From contig OZ245783.1 of assembly GCA_965227875.1 (NCBI GenBank), forward strand, positions 2,294,001-2,358,000: a stretch of 64,000 nucleotides of DNA, read 5' to 3'. The notes beneath the pieces were generated by a model. The model was not told the origin of the DNA and did not search any database. It saw nothing but the letters and a program-made list of their open reading frames with translations. Shown here piece after piece: positions 53,462 through 62,466 of this stretch. Both the position numbers and the translations under genes were made by a program. Within the stretch, counting starts at the first letter, position 1; each line of letters begins with the position of its first letter. The stretch is from G965227875 sp965227875 (GTDB lineage Bacteria > Pseudomonadota > Alphaproteobacteria > Rhizobiales > JAJFHC01).

Positions 53462-54769
53462 ATGGATGCCTCTGTTCCGGATATTGTCGCGGACGCCGTT
53501 CAGCGAACTGATTTCTATCTTCAGCTCCTGGCGATCGTCGTCACGACGCTATTTTCCTGGCTGATATCCCGCCTGGTCAGGCAGCGGCTGAAACGTCCGG
53601 ATCCCGACGGAACCGGCACCGGTGGACCCGCCGGCATCCGGTCGCGGGTCGGGGCGGCCACCTTCAACCTGCGCAACCTCCTCTTCCCGGTCACCAACGT
53701 CATCCTTCTGGGCATCGCCGTCTCGTTGTCGCGCGAGTTCTTCAACGAGAAATGGCTGGTCCAGCTCGCGCAGGGACTGAACTTCCTGACCATCCTGTTT
53801 GTCGCCGCGACCCACCTGTCCACCAGCGCGACCGTCCGGTACTTCGTGCTGATCGTGCTCGTGCCCGTCGTCCTGCTCTACGCGGTCGGCCTGCTCGATG
53901 AACTCATCGCGATCCTCGAAAGCGTCAGCTTCGAAATCGGCAACATCAAGTTCACGCTTTACGTGATCACCCGGACCGTGGTTTTCGGTTTTGTCCTGTT
54001 CTGGCTCGGACGCATCTCGAACCAGCGCGGCGCCGATTTCATCAGGCGCCGGCAGAATCTCACCGATACCACCCGGGAAATCCTGCTCAAGACCCTCCAG
54101 ATCGGCCTGTTCACGCTGATCGCGCTGATCATCCTGCAGATCGCGGGGATCGATCTCACGGCGCTGGTCGTGTTCGGCGGCGCGATCGGCGTCGGGCTGG
54201 GGTTCGGGCTCCAGCAGATCGCCGCCAACTTCATTTCCGGGATCATCATCCTGCTCGACCGCTCCATCGCGGTCGGCGACTACATCGAACTCGAGGATGG
54301 CCGGTCCGGCATCCTGCGCGAACTCACGATGCGCTCCGCGACCCTGGAGACCTTCGACGGCAAGGACATCATGGTCCCGAACGAGCGCTTCATCACCACC
54401 GCGTTCGTGAACTGGACCCACCGCCACCGCAAGCAGCGGTATCCCATCGTGTTCGAGGTCGCCTACGGAACCGACCTGGACAGGCTGTTCGACATCCTGC
54501 GCGCCGTCGTCTCGTCCCATCCGCAGGTGCTGAGCGGGGACGATGTCCCGGTCGAGGAGCGCCCGGATGCGGAAGTCCAGGCCTTCAAGGACAGTGGCAT
54601 AGAGATACTCGTGGAGTTCTGGATGATCGGGGTCGACGACGGCCGCAACCGGGTCGGGGGAGACCTGTTGCTGATGATCTACAAGGCCTTGCAGGAAAAC
54701 GAGATCGAGATCCCGTTCCCGCAGCGTGAGGTCGTCATCAAGGAGGACCGCCGGAGGAAGGACGGTTAG
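53462..54769 (+). CDS. MscS-family mechanosensitive channel
   Basis: 435 residues. Four to six TM helices come first (LLAIVVTTLFSWLISRLV, FPVTNVILLGIAVSL, FLTILFVAATHLST and others). The pore helix and the MscS signature GGAIGVGLGFGLQQIAANFI follow near 237-256. The beta domain has FISGIIILLDRSIAVGDYIE and MVPNERFITTAFVNWTH. Releases solutes under hypo-osmotic shock. It stands alone and is convergent with the next gene. Confidence 0.92.
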   Translation: MDASVPDIVADAVQRTDFYLQLLAIVVTTLFSWLISRLVRQRLKRPDPDGTGTGGPAGIRSRVGAATFNLRNLLFPVTNVILLGIAVSLSREFFNEKWLVQLAQGLNFLTILFVAATHLSTSATVRYFVLIVLVPVVLLYAVGLLDELIAILESVSFEIGNIKFTLYVITRTVVFGFVLFWLGRISNQRGADFIRRRQNLTDTTREILLKTLQIGLFTLIALIILQIAGIDLTALVVFGGAIGVGLGFGLQQIAANFISGIIILLDRSIAVGDYIELEDGRSGILRELTMRSATLETFDGKDIMVPNERFITTAFVNWTHRHRKQRYPIVFEVAYGTDLDRLFDILRAVVSSHPQVLSGDDVPVEERPDAEVQAFKDSGIEILVEFWMIGVDDGRNRVGGDLLLMIYKALQENEIEIPFPQREVVIKEDRRRKDG

Positions 54770-54776
54770 AGTTTAT

Positions 54777-55667
54777 CTAGCCGCCGCAGCCGCAGACCAG
54801 AGGCTGTTCGATCTCGCCATTGCGCAGGTGAACCACCTGCCAGGCGTCGCCGAAATAGAAGGAGCTGTAGAGGACGATCTCCATGGTGCCGTCGCCGTTC
54901 AGGTCGACGATGCCCGCGATCACGTTCTCCCACAGCGAACTCGGTTCGCCGGAGTCCTCCAGCGTGACGTCCGACATGACCTCGAGCACGTCGGAATTCT
55001 CCTCCGCGCCGGTGCGCAGCAGCACCAGCGAATATTCGCCCTTGCGCGCGGTTTCCCTGAGCGTCTCCACGGCATTGATGAGCGTTTCGTCCCGCCCGTC
55101 GCCGTCGAGGTCCGCGCGCACGACCTGCCGGATCGAGATCCGGTCCGTCTCGAGGCCCAGTTCCTTGAGGTAGGATGCGATCACGCCTTCGGCGTCGGCC
55201 CGGCGTCCCTGGGTCAGTTCGATCCGCGCGGGCATCGCGCGGCGCACGTCGTCGCGCTCGCCGAGCACGGCCACCTGGTATTCCCCGACCTGCCGCGCGC
55301 TGAGGCTGAGTTCCTGCTGGAAGGTGCCTTCGCAACCGCTGTCGCTGAGCGACTCCTCGCGCGGACGGCCGATCGACACCACCTCGTCGCGGATCCCCGT
55401 CAGGTCGATCAGGGAGTAGGTCTGGTTGTGGGTCATGAGGGGCGTGACGATGCGGGAATCGACGAGTTCGCCGTCGAGGCCGCCGCCGAGCACGCAGGTC
55501 AGGCCTTCCGGCGAGACGGCGATGGCCGGCCGGAACCCCTCGCCGGCCTGGCTTTTCGAGGCGGCCTGGGCCAGCAGGGTACAGGCGGCGAAAAGGCCGA
55601 GCATCGCCGCCCGGCCGGAAACATGCCGCGGCGCTCTCGAGTCCGGCATTTTCGAAAGCAGCCGCAT
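54777..55667 (-). CDS. Secreted VCBS/FG-GAP-like hypothetical protein
   Basis: 296 residues from the ATG at 55667; an in-frame start at 55694 is possible. The signal peptide (AAMLGLFAACTLLAQAASKS) is preceded by a basic stretch. Two acidic loops, RADLDGDGRDE and VDLNGDGTME, each followed by a beta strand, look like calcium-binding FG-GAP/VCBS repeats. The protein ends in Cys-Gly-Cys (LVCGCGG). I recognise no named family. Likely periplasmic or surface, with a partial beta-propeller. Confidence 0.6.
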   Translation of the reverse strand: MRLLSKMPDSRAPRHVSGRAAMLGLFAACTLLAQAASKSQAGEGFRPAIAVSPEGLTCVLGGGLDGELVDSRIVTPLMTHNQTYSLIDLTGIRDEVVSIGRPREESLSDSGCEGTFQQELSLSARQVGEYQVAVLGERDDVRRAMPARIELTQGRRADAEGVIASYLKELGLETDRISIRQVVRADLDGDGRDETLINAVETLRETARKGEYSLVLLRTGAEENSDVLEVMSDVTLEDSGEPSSLWENVIAGIVDLNGDGTMEIVLYSSFYFGDAWQVVHLRNGEIEQPLVCGCGG

Positions 55668-55755
55668 GCCTGCACCGTCGCCAAGAGTTGCCATTTCGCG
55701 ACGTTATACACCAATTCCGGCACAGGCATATCCATGCCGTGAAGATTGACGCGGG

Positions 55756-56121
55756 TCAGCGCGGCTCGGGCGCGGAGAGGCGGTGGGTTTCCGGGGTCTC
55801 GGGCCGGGCCGGGGGTGTGGTTGCGTCGCCCGGCGCGGGCCGGGTCGCTTCCTTGCGCCAGTGCGCGGCCTCGTTGAGGCCCTGCCGCGCCGCGCGGCGC
55901 CACTTGCCCTGATTCAGCCAGGATGCGATGCCGCCGATGACGAGACCGAGCAGCATTGCCGCGAAGAGGAGGGTGAACAGCGGCAGTTCGACGGCGAACA
56001 GCGGATCGTCCGACGCGATCGGATCGAGCGAAAATGTCACCCAGTGCCTGTTGGCAACGGCGATGTAGATGAGCACGATGGCGACGGGCGCCCAGAACAG
56101 CCAGCCAAGAAATCTTTTCAA
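55756..56121 (-). CDS. LapA-family (DUF1049) membrane protein
   Basis: 121 residues. TM1 FWAPVAIVLIYIAVANR near 9-25 and TM2 LFTLLFAAMLLGLVIGGIAS near 48-67 frame the DUF1049 NRHWVTFSLDP segment. A basic cytoplasmic tail is rich in Pro at its end. LapA works with LapB in E. coli LPS control; the alphaproteobacterial role is unclear. It follows ihfB with a 41-bp gap, the usual order. Confidence 0.82.
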   Translation of the reverse strand: MKRFLGWLFWAPVAIVLIYIAVANRHWVTFSLDPIASDDPLFAVELPLFTLLFAAMLLGLVIGGIASWLNQGKWRRAARQGLNEAAHWRKEATRPAPGDATTPPARPETPETHRLSAPEPR

Positions 56122-56162
56122 AGGTCCGCTCTCCGGTAAACGCCGAGACCGTTCCGCCGGCC

Positions 56163-56459
56163 TCAGGCGCTCGGATTGTAGTTTTCGTTGAGCCTCTCGC
56201 GCAGCTCCTTGCCCGTCTTGAAGAAGGGCACGCGTTTGGCGGCCACGAAGACCGGGTCGCCGGTTCGCGGGTTTCGTCCGGTTCGTGCCGGACGGTCCTT
56301 GATCGAGAACGCGCCGAATCCGCGCAGCTCGACCCTGTCCCCGCGCGCAAGCGCAGCACCGATTTCGTCGAATATCGTGTTTATTATGCGCTCCACATCT
56401 CTTTGATATAAGTGTGGATTTTCCTGCGAAATGATCTGGATCAGTTCCGACTTGATCAT
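56163..56459 (-). CDS. ihfB: Integration host factor beta subunit
   Basis: 98 residues. MIKSELIQIISQENPHLYQR, ERIINTIFDEIGAALARGDR, VELRGFGAFSIKDRPARTGR and the DNA-wedging arm RNPRTGDPVFVAAK with the conserved Pro are all present. Bends DNA together with IhfA, which is encoded elsewhere. It lies 57 bp downstream of sppA on the same strand. Confidence 0.97.
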   Translation of the reverse strand: MIKSELIQIISQENPHLYQRDVERIINTIFDEIGAALARGDRVELRGFGAFSIKDRPARTGRNPRTGDPVFVAAKRVPFFKTGKELRERLNENYNPSA

Positions 56460-56516
56460 AGCCCCCCCTCCATCCGCGTTATTATTGTTTTTCGGACGAT
56501 TTATCTGGTTCTGGCC

Positions 56517-57473
56517 CTATTCAGGGTGCCAAACCGAAACCAGACCGTCAAGTTTAACCCGTTCAGCCAGCAATGCTTTCTCGGACACGCCGACCGCCCT
56601 CGCGAGGCCGTCGAGACCGGCCCACCGGGCAAGTCCGGCCAGTATGCTCGCCCCGAGGTCGAAGTCTTCCAGCGTCGAATGGGTCCAGTCGACGATGTCG
56701 AGCTTGGCGTCGATGCCTTTCTCGGTCTCGAGCCACGCCACGGCGGCGTCCTCTCCGCCGATCGTGTCGACCAGCCCGTTGCTCTTGGCCTGCCGGCCGG
56801 TATAGACGCGCCCGTCCGCCAGCCGCAGCGCCTTCTCCCTGTCGAAGGGGCGGCGCTCCGCGACGAGGTCGACGAACCACTCGTAGGAATCCGTGACCAT
56901 CGACCGGGTCGCTTCCAGCGCGGCCTGGTTGGTGGCCCCGAAGGGCGAGGGTTCGGCCTTGAGCGGACTGCTCTTGACCTCTTCCATGCGCACGCCGATC
57001 TTTTCGAGCAACTCGCCCACCTTCGCCCATTGCACTATGACGCCGATGGATCCGGTGATCGTGTTGCCGCGGGCGACGATGTGATCGCCGGCGAGCGCCA
57101 CCGCGTAGCCTCCGGATGCGGCGACCGTACCCATGACGGACACCACCGGCTTCTTCTTCGCGATATCGCGGATTTCGGCGAAAAGCGCTTCCGCGCCCGT
57201 CGTCGTGCCGCCCGGGCTGTTGATGCTGAGAATGAGGGCCTTGACGTGGTCCGCCCTGGCGATGGAGCGCAGGGCTTCACGTTGCTTCTTGTCGTCGACG
57301 ATCAGGCCGCTGAGGTCGAACCGCGCGATCTGATCGCGCCCGGGCCACAGGTTTCCGGCATTGATCGCGACGACAGCCGCCACCGCGACCGCCGCCACGG
57401 CGACGAGGCGCCAGAACCTGAGTTTGCGTTTCTGCCGCCTGCGGTCGGCGAGTATGTCGGCGGATACGGCCAT
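56517..57473 (-). CDS. sppA: Signal peptide peptidase SppA
   Basis: 318 residues, the short single-domain form. One N-terminal TM (LVAVAAVAVAAVVAIN) anchors it. VKALILSINSPGGTTTGAEA binds substrate, the nucleophile Ser is in GTVAASGGYAVALAGD near 121, and the general-base Lys lies in MEEVKSSPLKAEPSPFG near 173. Removes cleaved signal peptides from the membrane. Between rpsA and ihfB, as in other Rhizobiales. Confidence 0.94.
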   Translation of the reverse strand: MAVSADILADRRRQKRKLRFWRLVAVAAVAVAAVVAINAGNLWPGRDQIARFDLSGLIVDDKKQREALRSIARADHVKALILSINSPGGTTTGAEALFAEIRDIAKKKPVVSVMGTVAASGGYAVALAGDHIVARGNTITGSIGVIVQWAKVGELLEKIGVRMEEVKSSPLKAEPSPFGATNQAALEATRSMVTDSYEWFVDLVAERRPFDREKALRLADGRVYTGRQAKSNGLVDTIGGEDAAVAWLETEKGIDAKLDIVDWTHSTLEDFDLGASILAGLARWAGLDGLARAVGVSEKALLAERVKLDGLVSVWHPE

Positions 57474-57530
57474 GGTCGTCCGGTGTCGGGCCCGGCCTCC
57501 GCCACGCGGGCGGCGGAGGCCGGAGCCGGA

Positions 57531-59252
57531 TTACTTGTCGTCGTCCTGGTCGTCCTGCTGGGCCTTGTTGAGGGCCGCACCCAGGATGTCGCCGAGCGAC
57601 GCGCCGCTGTCCGTCGACCCGTACTGTGCGACGGCTTCCTTCTCCTCGGCGATTTCCAGCGCCTTGATGGAGACGGCGATCTTGCGGCTGCCACGGTCGA
57701 AATTGGTGACGCGGGCGTCCACCTTGTCGCCGACGGCGAACCGTTCCGGCCGCTGTTCGGAGCGGTCGCGGCTGAGGTCGGAGCGGCGCACGAAGGTCGT
57801 CAGCCCCTGGTCGCCGATGGCGACCTCGATGCCGTTGTCGCGGACTTCGGTCACTTCGCAGGTGACCACCGCCCCGCGGCGCAGGTCGCCGGCGCTGTCC
57901 ATCGGATCGCCTTCGAGCTGCTTGATGCCGAGGCTGATGCGTTCCTTCTCGGTGTCCACGTCGAGGACGACCGCCTTGACGACGTCGCCCTTCTTGTAGT
58001 CCGCGATGGCATCCTCGCCCGACCGGTTCCAGTCGAGGTCGGACAGGTGCACCATGCCGTCCACATCGCCGTCGAGGCCGATGAAGAGGCCGAACTCGGT
58101 GACGTTCTTGATTTCGCCCTCGACCTCGGTTCCCTGCGGGAAGCGGTCAGCGAAGGTGAGCCACGGATTGTCGGCGCACTGCTTGAGGCCGAGCGAGATG
58201 CGCCGCTTGTTGCGGTCGACCTCGAGGACCATGACTTCCACTTCCTGGCTCGTCGAGACGATCTTGCCGGGATGGACGTTCTTCTTGGTCCAGCTCATTT
58301 CGGACACGTGGACAAGGCCCTCGATGCCTTCTTCCAGCTCCACGAAGGCACCGTAGTCGGTGATGTTCGTGACCGTGCCCTTGAACTTCGCGCCGACCGG
58401 ATACTTGGCGTCGACGCCGTCCCAAGGATCGGCTTCGAGCTGCTTGATGCCGAGGCTGATGCGCTGGGTTTCCGGGTTGATCTTGATGATCTGGACGTTG
58501 ACGGTCTGTCCGATGGACAGGACGTCGCTCGGGTGGTTGACGCGGCGCCATGCGATGTCGGTGACGTGCAGCAGGCCGTCAATGCCGCCCAGGTCGACGA
58601 ACGCGCCATAGTCGGTGATGTTCTTGACCACGCCTTCGACCACCTGGCCTTCCTGGAGGTTGGCGACGATTTCGTGGCGCTGTTCCGCACGGGTCTCTTC
58701 GAGAACCGCCCGGCGCGACACGACGATATTGCCGCGGCGCTTGTCCATCTTCAGGATCTGGAAGGGCTGCGGGATGTTCATCAGCGGCTGGACGTCGCGG
58801 ATCGGACGAATGTCGACCTGGCTGCCCGGCAGGAACGCCACGGCGCCGTCGAGGTCGACGGTGAAGCCGCCCTTGACGCGGCCGAAGATCACTCCTTCGA
58901 CGCGTTCGTTGTCTTCGAAGGATTTCTCCAGGCGGATCCAGCTTTCCTCGCGGCGGGCCTTCTCGCGGCTCAGAACCGCTTCGCCCATCGCGTTTTCGAT
59001 ACGGTCGAGATAGACCTCGACTTCGTCACCGACGACCAGCTTGTTCTCCTGGCCGGGGGACGTGAATTCCTTGAGCGGGACGCGGCCTTCGGTTTTCAGG
59101 CCGACGTCGATAATGGCGAGATCGTTTTCGATGCCGACGATCGTGCCTTTGACAACCGTGCCTTCCTGCGCATCGCTGCCGGACGTCTCGTCGAGCAGGG
59201 CGGCAAAGTCTTCACGGGTCGGGTTGAGTGTTTCCATATGGGTTTCAGACAT
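57531..59252 (-). CDS. rpsA: 30S ribosomal protein S1
   Basis: 573 residues, standard alphaproteobacterial length, with six S1 (OB-fold) repeats. Examples: GTIVGIENDLAIIDVGLKTE, GVVKNITDYGAFVDLGGIDG, GTVTNITDYGAFVELEEGIE and GEIKNVTEFGLFIGLDGDVD. Binds mRNA leaders and delivers them to the ribosome. The 216-bp leader upstream contains a strong palindrome (59379-59401). Confidence 0.98.
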   Translation of the reverse strand: MSETHMETLNPTREDFAALLDETSGSDAQEGTVVKGTIVGIENDLAIIDVGLKTEGRVPLKEFTSPGQENKLVVGDEVEVYLDRIENAMGEAVLSREKARREESWIRLEKSFEDNERVEGVIFGRVKGGFTVDLDGAVAFLPGSQVDIRPIRDVQPLMNIPQPFQILKMDKRRGNIVVSRRAVLEETRAEQRHEIVANLQEGQVVEGVVKNITDYGAFVDLGGIDGLLHVTDIAWRRVNHPSDVLSIGQTVNVQIIKINPETQRISLGIKQLEADPWDGVDAKYPVGAKFKGTVTNITDYGAFVELEEGIEGLVHVSEMSWTKKNVHPGKIVSTSQEVEVMVLEVDRNKRRISLGLKQCADNPWLTFADRFPQGTEVEGEIKNVTEFGLFIGLDGDVDGMVHLSDLDWNRSGEDAIADYKKGDVVKAVVLDVDTEKERISLGIKQLEGDPMDSAGDLRRGAVVTCEVTEVRDNGIEVAIGDQGLTTFVRRSDLSRDRSEQRPERFAVGDKVDARVTNFDRGSRKIAVSIKALEIAEEKEAVAQYGSTDSGASLGDILGAALNKAQQDDQDDDK

Positions 59253-59378
59253 TTAGGCTCCTAAGGGTCGATCGGGTGATTCAGGCCAGCGGTTGGATCC
59301 GCAGGTCTTCCCGTCTGCTCCGGTTCCGTTTCGTCCGGATGCGTGCGGGCGATTGATGTCGTGCAGCCGCGCGAAAGT

Positions 59379-59401
59379 CTGCTTTCGGAGTCCGAAAGCA
59401 G
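59379..59401. promoter_or_regulatory. Palindrome in the cmk-rpsA intergenic leader
   Basis: CTGCTTTCGGA-G-TCCGAAAGCAG is an 11-bp perfect inverted repeat around one base, 127 bp upstream of rpsA and 68 bp after cmk. It could end cmk transcripts, be a regulator site, or form part of an S1 autoregulatory leader. There is no T-run on the minus strand. Confidence 0.45.
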
Positions 59402-59468
59402 CGCCTTGTCGTTCGGAAAGCACAAAAACAGGCGCGCAGCCGAAATGGGCCCGCTCCTGTCCGGGTGT

Positions 59469-60086
59469 TCAATGGCCGTCGACCAAGGCGACAGCCTGCT
59501 GGAACGCCGCTTCTATATCCAAATTTGTCGTGTCGAGCAAGTGGGCATCTTCAGCCCGGACCATGGGCGAGACCGTGCGTTCCCGGTCGCGGCGGTCGCG
59601 TTCGACGAGGTCGGCGAGCACATCCTCCTCGCGCACAGAACTGTCGGCCGCCGACAGTTCGAGAAAACGCCTGCGCGCTCTCGCCGCCGGGCTTGCCGTC
59701 ACGAAGAGCTTCACGTCGGCATCGGGACAGACAACCGTGCCGATGTCGCGTCCGTCGAGCACCGCGCCGGGCGGGCTGGAGGCGAAATCGCGCTGGAATG
59801 CGAGGATCGCCTCGCGGACCGCGGGAATCGCGGCCACCACGGAGGCCGCGGCGGCGACTTCGGGCGTGCGCAGTTCCGCGTCGGCGAGCCGGTCGGGGTC
59901 GATGTCGGCGGCCAGCCGCACCGCGGTGTCCTCGTCCTTCGGATCGGCCCCGGCCTTGAGCACGGCAAGCGCCACGGCCCTGTAGAGCGATCCCGTATCG
60001 AGATATCTCAGCCCCAGGTGGGTGGCCAGCCGCCGGGCGAGCGTTCCCTTGCCTGACGCCGCCGGCCCGTCGATTGCGATGATCAT
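59469..60086 (-). CDS. cmk: Cytidylate kinase
   Basis: 205 residues. P-loop IAIDGPAASGKGTLARRLA at the N-terminus, YLDTGSLYRAVAL for CMP binding, LDGRDIGTVVCPDADVKLFV and the lid RRDRERTVSPM are all typical. It phosphorylates CMP and dCMP. The start overlaps the aroA stop by 4 nt, the conserved aroA-cmk-rpsA order. Confidence 0.97.
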   Translation of the reverse strand: MIIAIDGPAASGKGTLARRLATHLGLRYLDTGSLYRAVALAVLKAGADPKDEDTAVRLAADIDPDRLADAELRTPEVAAAASVVAAIPAVREAILAFQRDFASSPPGAVLDGRDIGTVVCPDADVKLFVTASPAARARRRFLELSAADSSVREEDVLADLVERDRRDRERTVSPMVRAEDAHLLDTTNLDIEAAFQQAVALVDGH

Positions 60087-61498
60087 GTGTCGGAATCTCC
60101 GGAAGTGAAGCGCGCGCCCGCGCCTTCGAGAAGCGGCAGGAAGGCCGGGAAACTGGTGGCGATCATGCGCGTGTCGTCGACGGTGACCGGCTTTTGCGCG
60201 GCGAGCCCGAGCACGAGGAAGGCCATGGCGATGCGATGGTCGAGATGGGTCTCGACCGTTCCGCCGCCCGGGACCATGCGGGAACCGTCGACCGCGAGGC
60301 TGTCGGGCCCCTCTTCGTGCGGAATGCCGCAGGCGGCGAGGCCTGCCGCGACTGCGCTCAGGCGGTCGCTTTCCTTCACCCGCAGCTCGTCGAGCCCGAG
60401 CATGGTCGTGCGCCCCTCCGCAAAGGCCGCGGCTGCGGCGAGCACGGGATATTCGTCGATCATCGAGGGCGCACGTTCCGCCGGCACGGTCACGCCGTGC
60501 AGGGCCGACGAGCGCACCCGCAGGTCCGCGAGCGGTTCGCCGTTTTCCTCGCGCGCATTCATCAGGTCGATCCGCCCGCCCATCTCGACCAGCGTGTCCA
60601 CCAGGCCGCGGCGGGTGTCGTTCATCATGATATGGGGCAGGGTGATGTCCGATCCCTCGGTAATGAGGGCGGCGACGATGGCGAAGGCGGCGGAACTGGG
60701 ATCCGACGGCACCCGTACCGGGCCGGGCGTGAGCTCGGTCTGGCCGCGCAGGAGGATGATGCGGCCTTCATCCGTGTCCTCGACCGTCAGGTCGGCCCCG
60801 AAATGGCGCAGCATGCGCTCGGTGTGGTCGCGGGTCGCCACCGGTTCGATCACCCGGGTGATGCCAGCGGCATTGAGGCCGGCCAGAAGGATGGCGGATT
60901 TGACCTGGGCCGACGCGACCGGCAGGCGATAGGAGACGGGCATGGCGATCCTGGCGCCTTCGATCCTGACCGGCAGCCTGCCGCCTTCGGCCGCCTCGAT
61001 CTGCGCGCCGGTTTCCCTCAGGGGTTCGAGCACCCGCGCCATGGGCCGCCGGCTGAGGGACTCGTCGCCGATGAATTCGGAGACCAGATGATGGCTCGCC
61101 GCCAGCCCCATGGTCAGCCGGGCGCCGGTGCCGGAATTGCCGAAATCGAGCGGCCCGTCCGGCTGCCTGAGCGCGCCCGCGCCGCGTCCCAGGATTGTCC
61201 AGAAGCCGTCCGGCGACTGTTCGGTCTGCGCGCCGTAGGCCCGCATGGCCGCGGCCGTGGCCATCACGTCGTCGGAGGCGAGCAGGCCGTGAACGGTCGT
61301 CTCGCCGGCGCTCAGGGCGCCGAAGATCAGGGCGCGGTGGGAAATCGACTTGTCGCCGGGTATGGCAAGCGTCCCGGTCAGGCCGTCGGAGCGGTGGGCG
61401 GTGCAACTTGTGGCTTTGGTCACGCGGGCGAAGTCCGGTTTGAGGGGCCGGCCGGGCCGGGCGGTCGGTTTCGTAGCACAGGCCGATAGCCAAGTCAC
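60083..61498 (-). CDS. aroA: 3-phosphoshikimate 1-carboxyvinyltransferase (EPSP synthase)
   Basis: 471 residues from the ATG at 61498. A GTG at 61423 (VTKATSCTAHRSDGL) would give a more usual length of 446 and may be the true start. Sixth step of the shikimate pathway. IPGDKSISHRALIFGALSAG (Lys-Ser for shikimate phosphate) and LDFGNSGTGARLTMGL are family marks. The segment LDFGNSGTGARL has Ala after Gly-Thr-Gly, as in class II glyphosate-insensitive enzymes. VKESDRLSAVAAGL and DHRIAMAFLVLGL follow in order. Confidence 0.95.
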   Translation of the reverse strand: MTWLSACATKPTARPGRPLKPDFARVTKATSCTAHRSDGLTGTLAIPGDKSISHRALIFGALSAGETTVHGLLASDDVMATAAAMRAYGAQTEQSPDGFWTILGRGAGALRQPDGPLDFGNSGTGARLTMGLAASHHLVSEFIGDESLSRRPMARVLEPLRETGAQIEAAEGGRLPVRIEGARIAMPVSYRLPVASAQVKSAILLAGLNAAGITRVIEPVATRDHTERMLRHFGADLTVEDTDEGRIILLRGQTELTPGPVRVPSDPSSAAFAIVAALITEGSDITLPHIMMNDTRRGLVDTLVEMGGRIDLMNAREENGEPLADLRVRSSALHGVTVPAERAPSMIDEYPVLAAAAAFAEGRTTMLGLDELRVKESDRLSAVAAGLAACGIPHEEGPDSLAVDGSRMVPGGGTVETHLDHRIAMAFLVLGLAAQKPVTVDDTRMIATSFPAFLPLLEGAGARFTSGDSDT

Positions 61499-61618
61499 GG
61501 TCCCGCGGCGCTCGGGAAACCGGCGGATTCGCCATGTTCACGCGGTCTCATTTTGTTTTTGACAGCGCCTTCCCGGCATGGCAAGGGGTTGCCCGTTTTA
61601 CTGACCGGAGATGATGGC

Positions 61619-62029
61619 GTGGCCAGACCAGAACTTGGAACCAAGCGGCTGTGTGACAGTTGCGAAGCAAAGTTTTACGATCTCAACAGGGATCCCATCG
61701 TCTGTCCGAGCTGCGGGGCCCAGTTCGTGCTGGATGGCGAAGCCAAGCCGGAGAGCAAGCCGGCGGTCGCCAAGCCGGCGGAAAAGCCAGCAGCGAAGGA
61801 CGACGAGGAAGACGACGACGATGATGTCGAGATCGTCTCGCTCGAAGACGTCGAGGAAGATGACGACGACGACGAAGACATCCCCGAGATCGAGGATGTC
61901 GAGATCGACGACGAGGACGAAACCAAACTCGAGGGCGAAGACGACACCTTCCTCGAGGACGACGAGGAGGACGGCGACGTGTCCGGCATCCTCGGCGGCG
62001 GACTGTCCGAAAAGGAAGACGACAGCTAG
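61619..62029 (+). CDS. TIGR02300-family acidic zinc-ribbon protein
   Basis: 136 residues from the GTG at 61619, with GGAG 8 bp upstream (VARPELGTKRLCDSCEAKFY). CDSC and CPSC (residues about 12-34) make a zinc ribbon with the characteristic FYDLNRDP segment. The remainder, past residue 55, is extremely acidic: long Asp/Glu runs, low complexity. The family is alphaproteobacterial with no known role. It is divergent from aroA and upstream of tRNA-Ala, its usual place. Confidence 0.88.
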   Translation: MARPELGTKRLCDSCEAKFYDLNRDPIVCPSCGAQFVLDGEAKPESKPAVAKPAEKPAAKDDEEDDDDDVEIVSLEDVEEDDDDDEDIPEIEDVEIDDEDETKLEGEDDTFLEDDEEDGDVSGILGGGLSEKEDDS

Positions 62030-62136
62030 GCGTGAAGCAGGGCGATTTTGTCGCGGACGCGGCGCAAGTTTTGCTTGATCATCGCCGCGCATCGCCCTAG
62101 TTTCCCGCCACCGCGCCGGGCGACCGCAGCGCGAAC

Positions 62137-62212
<76 letters not shown>

Positions 62213-62220
62213 AGATTTCG

Positions 62221-62261
62221 AACGGGCTGGCAGAGAACCTCTGCCGGCCCGTTTTCTTTTT
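62221..62261 (+). terminator. Rho-independent terminator after tRNA-Ala
   Basis: ACGGGCTGGCAGA pairs with TCTGCCGGCCCGT (one G-U), giving a 13-bp stem that starts 10 bp after the tRNA. It is followed by the T-rich run TTTTCTTTTT. This is the clearest intrinsic terminator in the window. Confidence 0.85.
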
Positions 62262-62466
62262 GACCCTCGATATCTGCGTGTTCCCGGCCCGCGAGAAGCG
62301 GGTCGCCCCCGATACACGAATGACGTCGTGTGATTAGTCCCCGCGCGATGTCCACGTTTCCGAACGTCAATGTTTCCCAGTGTGCCGGTAGAGCACGCGG
62401 AGGCACTTGACCCGGCCCCGGGGGCCGGGCCCATAAAGGCCCATCGAGCAGGAGCGGGGGTGAGTC

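Noticed and set aside
56412..59264. 950-codon open frame antisense to ihfB, sppA and rpsA
   Set aside because: It covers three well-identified genes; the product is a Val/Asp/His-rich shadow of S1 repeats.
59281..59472. 63-codon minus-strand frame in the rpsA leader
   Set aside because: It runs through the palindrome, is Arg-rich with no plausible start signal, and reads as leader DNA.
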